DNA from: Deltaproteobacteria bacterium
GTDB lineage: Bacteria > Myxococcota_A > UBA796 > UBA2385
NCBI GenBank assembly: GCA_003694325.1
Contig: RFKJ01000003.1
Location: 1-6,147, forward strand
DNA length: 6,147 nucleotides
Direction: 5' to 3'
Shown: in pieces, positions 4,851 to 6,147 of the stretch
Layout of the letters: each line of letters starts with the position of its first letter
How positions within the stretch are numbered: the first letter of the stretch is position 1
The notes under the pieces: generated by a model
The model's database searches: none
The model's input: the letters and a program-made list of their open reading frames with translations, nothing else
Told to the model about the DNA's origin: nothing
Position numbers and translations under genes: made by a program

Positions 4851-6147
4851 GCCGCACCCCGCAGCCGCCGCCGCAGGCGGTCGACGCGATCCAGCGCCCG
4901 TTGCCCCCAGGCCGGCAGCGCCGGCGCTTCGGACAGGGAGGGCGCTTCGGGGTCGGCCCCGTACATCTGTTCCATCAGGTCGAGCACCCCCTTGCGCACG
5001 AGGCCGCGGACCGGCACCCGGGCCATCATCCCGTAGACGGCGGCGTCCCCGCGAAAGGCGAGGTCCGGGCGGCGCAGCGCCTCGTCCACGCACTCGCGCA
5101 GGTCGGCGAGGTACCGGGGGATGACGGGCAGGTTGGCGGGCGTACATGAACAGTGGACGGCCGGCGGGTCCTGCTGGCGATCCACCGACCACCCCCGGGC
5201 CTGCAGCAGGTCGGCGACGGCGTAGATGTCGAGGCGATCATCGGCGGCGGTCCAGGTCACGATGGAGGAGTGGGGCTGGCCGAGCAGGCGCAGCGCGGCG
5301 ATGTCGGCGATCCCGGCGCGCAGGGCCTCGGCCGCTTCCCAGGTCTGGCGGGTGAGGTCGAGGTAGCCGGCCTCACCGAGCCCCTGGAGCGCGGCCCAGG
5401 CGGCGGCGATGGGACCCCCGGGGCGGGTCCCGGCGAGGCCGGGCGAGGCGTAGATCCCCCCGGGCCAGTCGGTCGACACGTAGAACTGGTGGCGGAGGGT
5501 CGAGGCGTCGCGGTACAGCAGCACCGACGCCCCCTTGGCCGCGTAGCCGTACTTGTGCAGGTCGGCGGAGATGGACTGCACCCCGGGCACCCGGAAGTCC
5601 CAGGTCGGCATGGTCACCCCCAGGCGCTCCAGCCAGGGCAGCAGGAAGCCGCCGAAGCAGGCATCGACGTGCATCGGCACCCCCCGGCGGGCGGCGCCGG
5701 CGGCGATCTCGGGGATCGGGTCGACCGCGCCGTGGGGATACTGGGGAGCCGAGGCCACCACCAGCACCGTCCGCCGGCCGATGGCCCGCAGCAGGCGGGA
5801 AGGGTCGACGAGGCCGTCCCGGTCGACGGCAACGGTGCGCAGGCGCATGCCGAGGAGGTGGCAGGCCTTGGCGAAGGCCGGGTGGACGGTGACCGGGGCC
5901 ACGACCTCCGGTGGACGCCGAGCCGGGATCCGTCGCCGTGCGGCGGCCCGGTCCCGCCAGGTCTTCACCGCCAGGATGATCGACTCGGTGCCCCCCGAGG
6001 TCATGGTGCCGGAGGCCTCGGGAGGGGCGTGCAGCAGCGACGCGCTCATCGCCACGACCTCCTCCTCCATCCGCTTGAGGCTCTGGAAGGCCATGGGGTT
6101 GAGGCCGTTGGTCGCCAGGAAGCGGTCGTGGGCCTGTTCGACCAGCG
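4847..6147 (-). CDS. Sphingosine-1-phosphate lyase-like PLP-dependent lyase/decarboxylase (5' end outside window)
   Basis: Fold-type I PLP enzyme; 432 residues are visible and the frame is open to the right edge, so the first few dozen residues are missing. The Met at 6094 is internal: the upstream codons read HDRFLATNGLNP, which continues the family pattern before FQSLKRMEEEVVAM. Motifs in order are TSGGTES (PLP phosphate), HVDACFGGF with the Asp that pairs with the PLP ring nitrogen (codon 5665-5663), and SADLHKYGYAAKG with the Schiff-base Lys (codon 5554-5552). Next come STDWPGGIYASPGLAGTRPGG and AAWAALQGLGEAGYL. This string is characteristic of S1P lyases rather than of glutamate or aromatic amino acid decarboxylases. 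S1P lyases split phosphorylated long-chain bases into a fatty aldehyde and phosphoethanolamine. Bacterial relatives are often uncharacterised and may act on other phosphoamino-alcohols or amino acids. No membrane segment is seen in the visible part. The stop overlaps the MlrC-like start (ATGA). Its promoter lies outside the window. Confidence 0.9.
   Translation of the reverse strand, partial: LVEQAHDRFLATNGLNPMAFQSLKRMEEEVVAMSASLLHAPPEASGTMTSGGTESIILAVKTWRDRAAARRRIPARRPPEVVAPVTVHPAFAKACHLLGMRLRTVAVDRDGLVDPSRLLRAIGRRTVLVVASAPQYPHGAVDPIPEIAAGAARRGVPMHVDACFGGFLLPWLERLGVTMPTWDFRVPGVQSISADLHKYGYAAKGASVLLYRDASTLRHQFYVSTDWPGGIYASPGLAGTRPGGPIAAAWAALQGLGEAGYLDLTRQTWEAAEALRAGIADIAALRLLGQPHSSIVTWTAADDRLDIYAVADLLQARGWSVDRQQDPPAVHCSCTPANLPVIPRYLADLRECVDEALRRPDLAFRGDAAVYGMMARVPVRGLVRKGVLDLMEQMYGADPEAPSLSEAPALPAWGQRALDRVDRLRRRLRGAA

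Noticed and set aside
3226..4857. 543-codon minus-strand frame overlapping the MlrC-like gene in another frame
   Set aside because: It is an Arg/Pro/Gly/Ala-rich shadow; all MlrC motifs are in the other frame.
2151..5036. 961-codon open frame on the plus strand spanning the hydrolase and antisense to the MlrC-like gene
   Set aside because: It is rich in Pro/Arg/Gly/Ala with no recognisable motif and runs across two genes with clear family motifs. Long antisense frames are expected in very GC-rich DNA.
4225..5149. Plus-strand open frames antisense to the MlrC-like and lyase genes
   Set aside because: Low-complexity Arg/Pro/Ala/Ser translations without motifs; treated as GC-driven artefacts.

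Overview
The window is a very GC-rich bacterial segment with strong G/C preference at third codon positions. It is packed with genes: no gap exceeds about 50 bases. Four substantial genes form two converging pairs. No tRNA, rRNA, insertion sequence, CRISPR array or integrase is visible. The base composition, a secreted SGNH hydrolase with an inserted domain, and a eukaryote-like sphingosine-1-phosphate lyase homologue would fit a myxobacterium-like or other high-GC Gram-negative lineage. That placement is an inference from general knowledge and is weak.

Left half, plus strand. Bases 1-36 are three 12-bp tandem repeats, possibly the last codons of an upstream gene ending at a TAA at 47-49. An imperfect palindrome (59-74) sits just before a class-3, CalB-type NAD(P)-dependent aldehyde dehydrogenase (83-1516). 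Its stop codon overlaps by one base (TGATG) the first possible start of an exported SGNH/GDSL-type hydrolase (1516-3189). That protein has an insertion of about 120 residues between its catalytic blocks, reminiscent of Ape1-type peptidoglycan O-acetylesterases.

Right half, minus strand. A fold-type I PLP enzyme closely resembling sphingosine-1-phosphate lyase enters from the right edge with its N-terminus cut off (6147-4847). It overlaps by an ATGA junction an MlrC-like (M81 family) metallopeptidase (4850-3090). The MlrC-like gene carries a low-complexity N-terminal extension built on a 15-bp tandem repeat. Its 3' end runs 100 bp into the 3' end of the hydrolase gene on the other strand.

How the genes may work together (inference). 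An S1P-lyase-type reaction releases a long-chain aldehyde. A class-3 aldehyde dehydrogenase is the kind of enzyme that oxidises such aldehydes to fatty acids, as in the mammalian S1P lyase and fatty aldehyde dehydrogenase pair. The two genes lie in opposite transcription units, so the link is suggestive only. The role of the MlrC-like enzyme beside the lyase is unknown and is the most novel part of the window.
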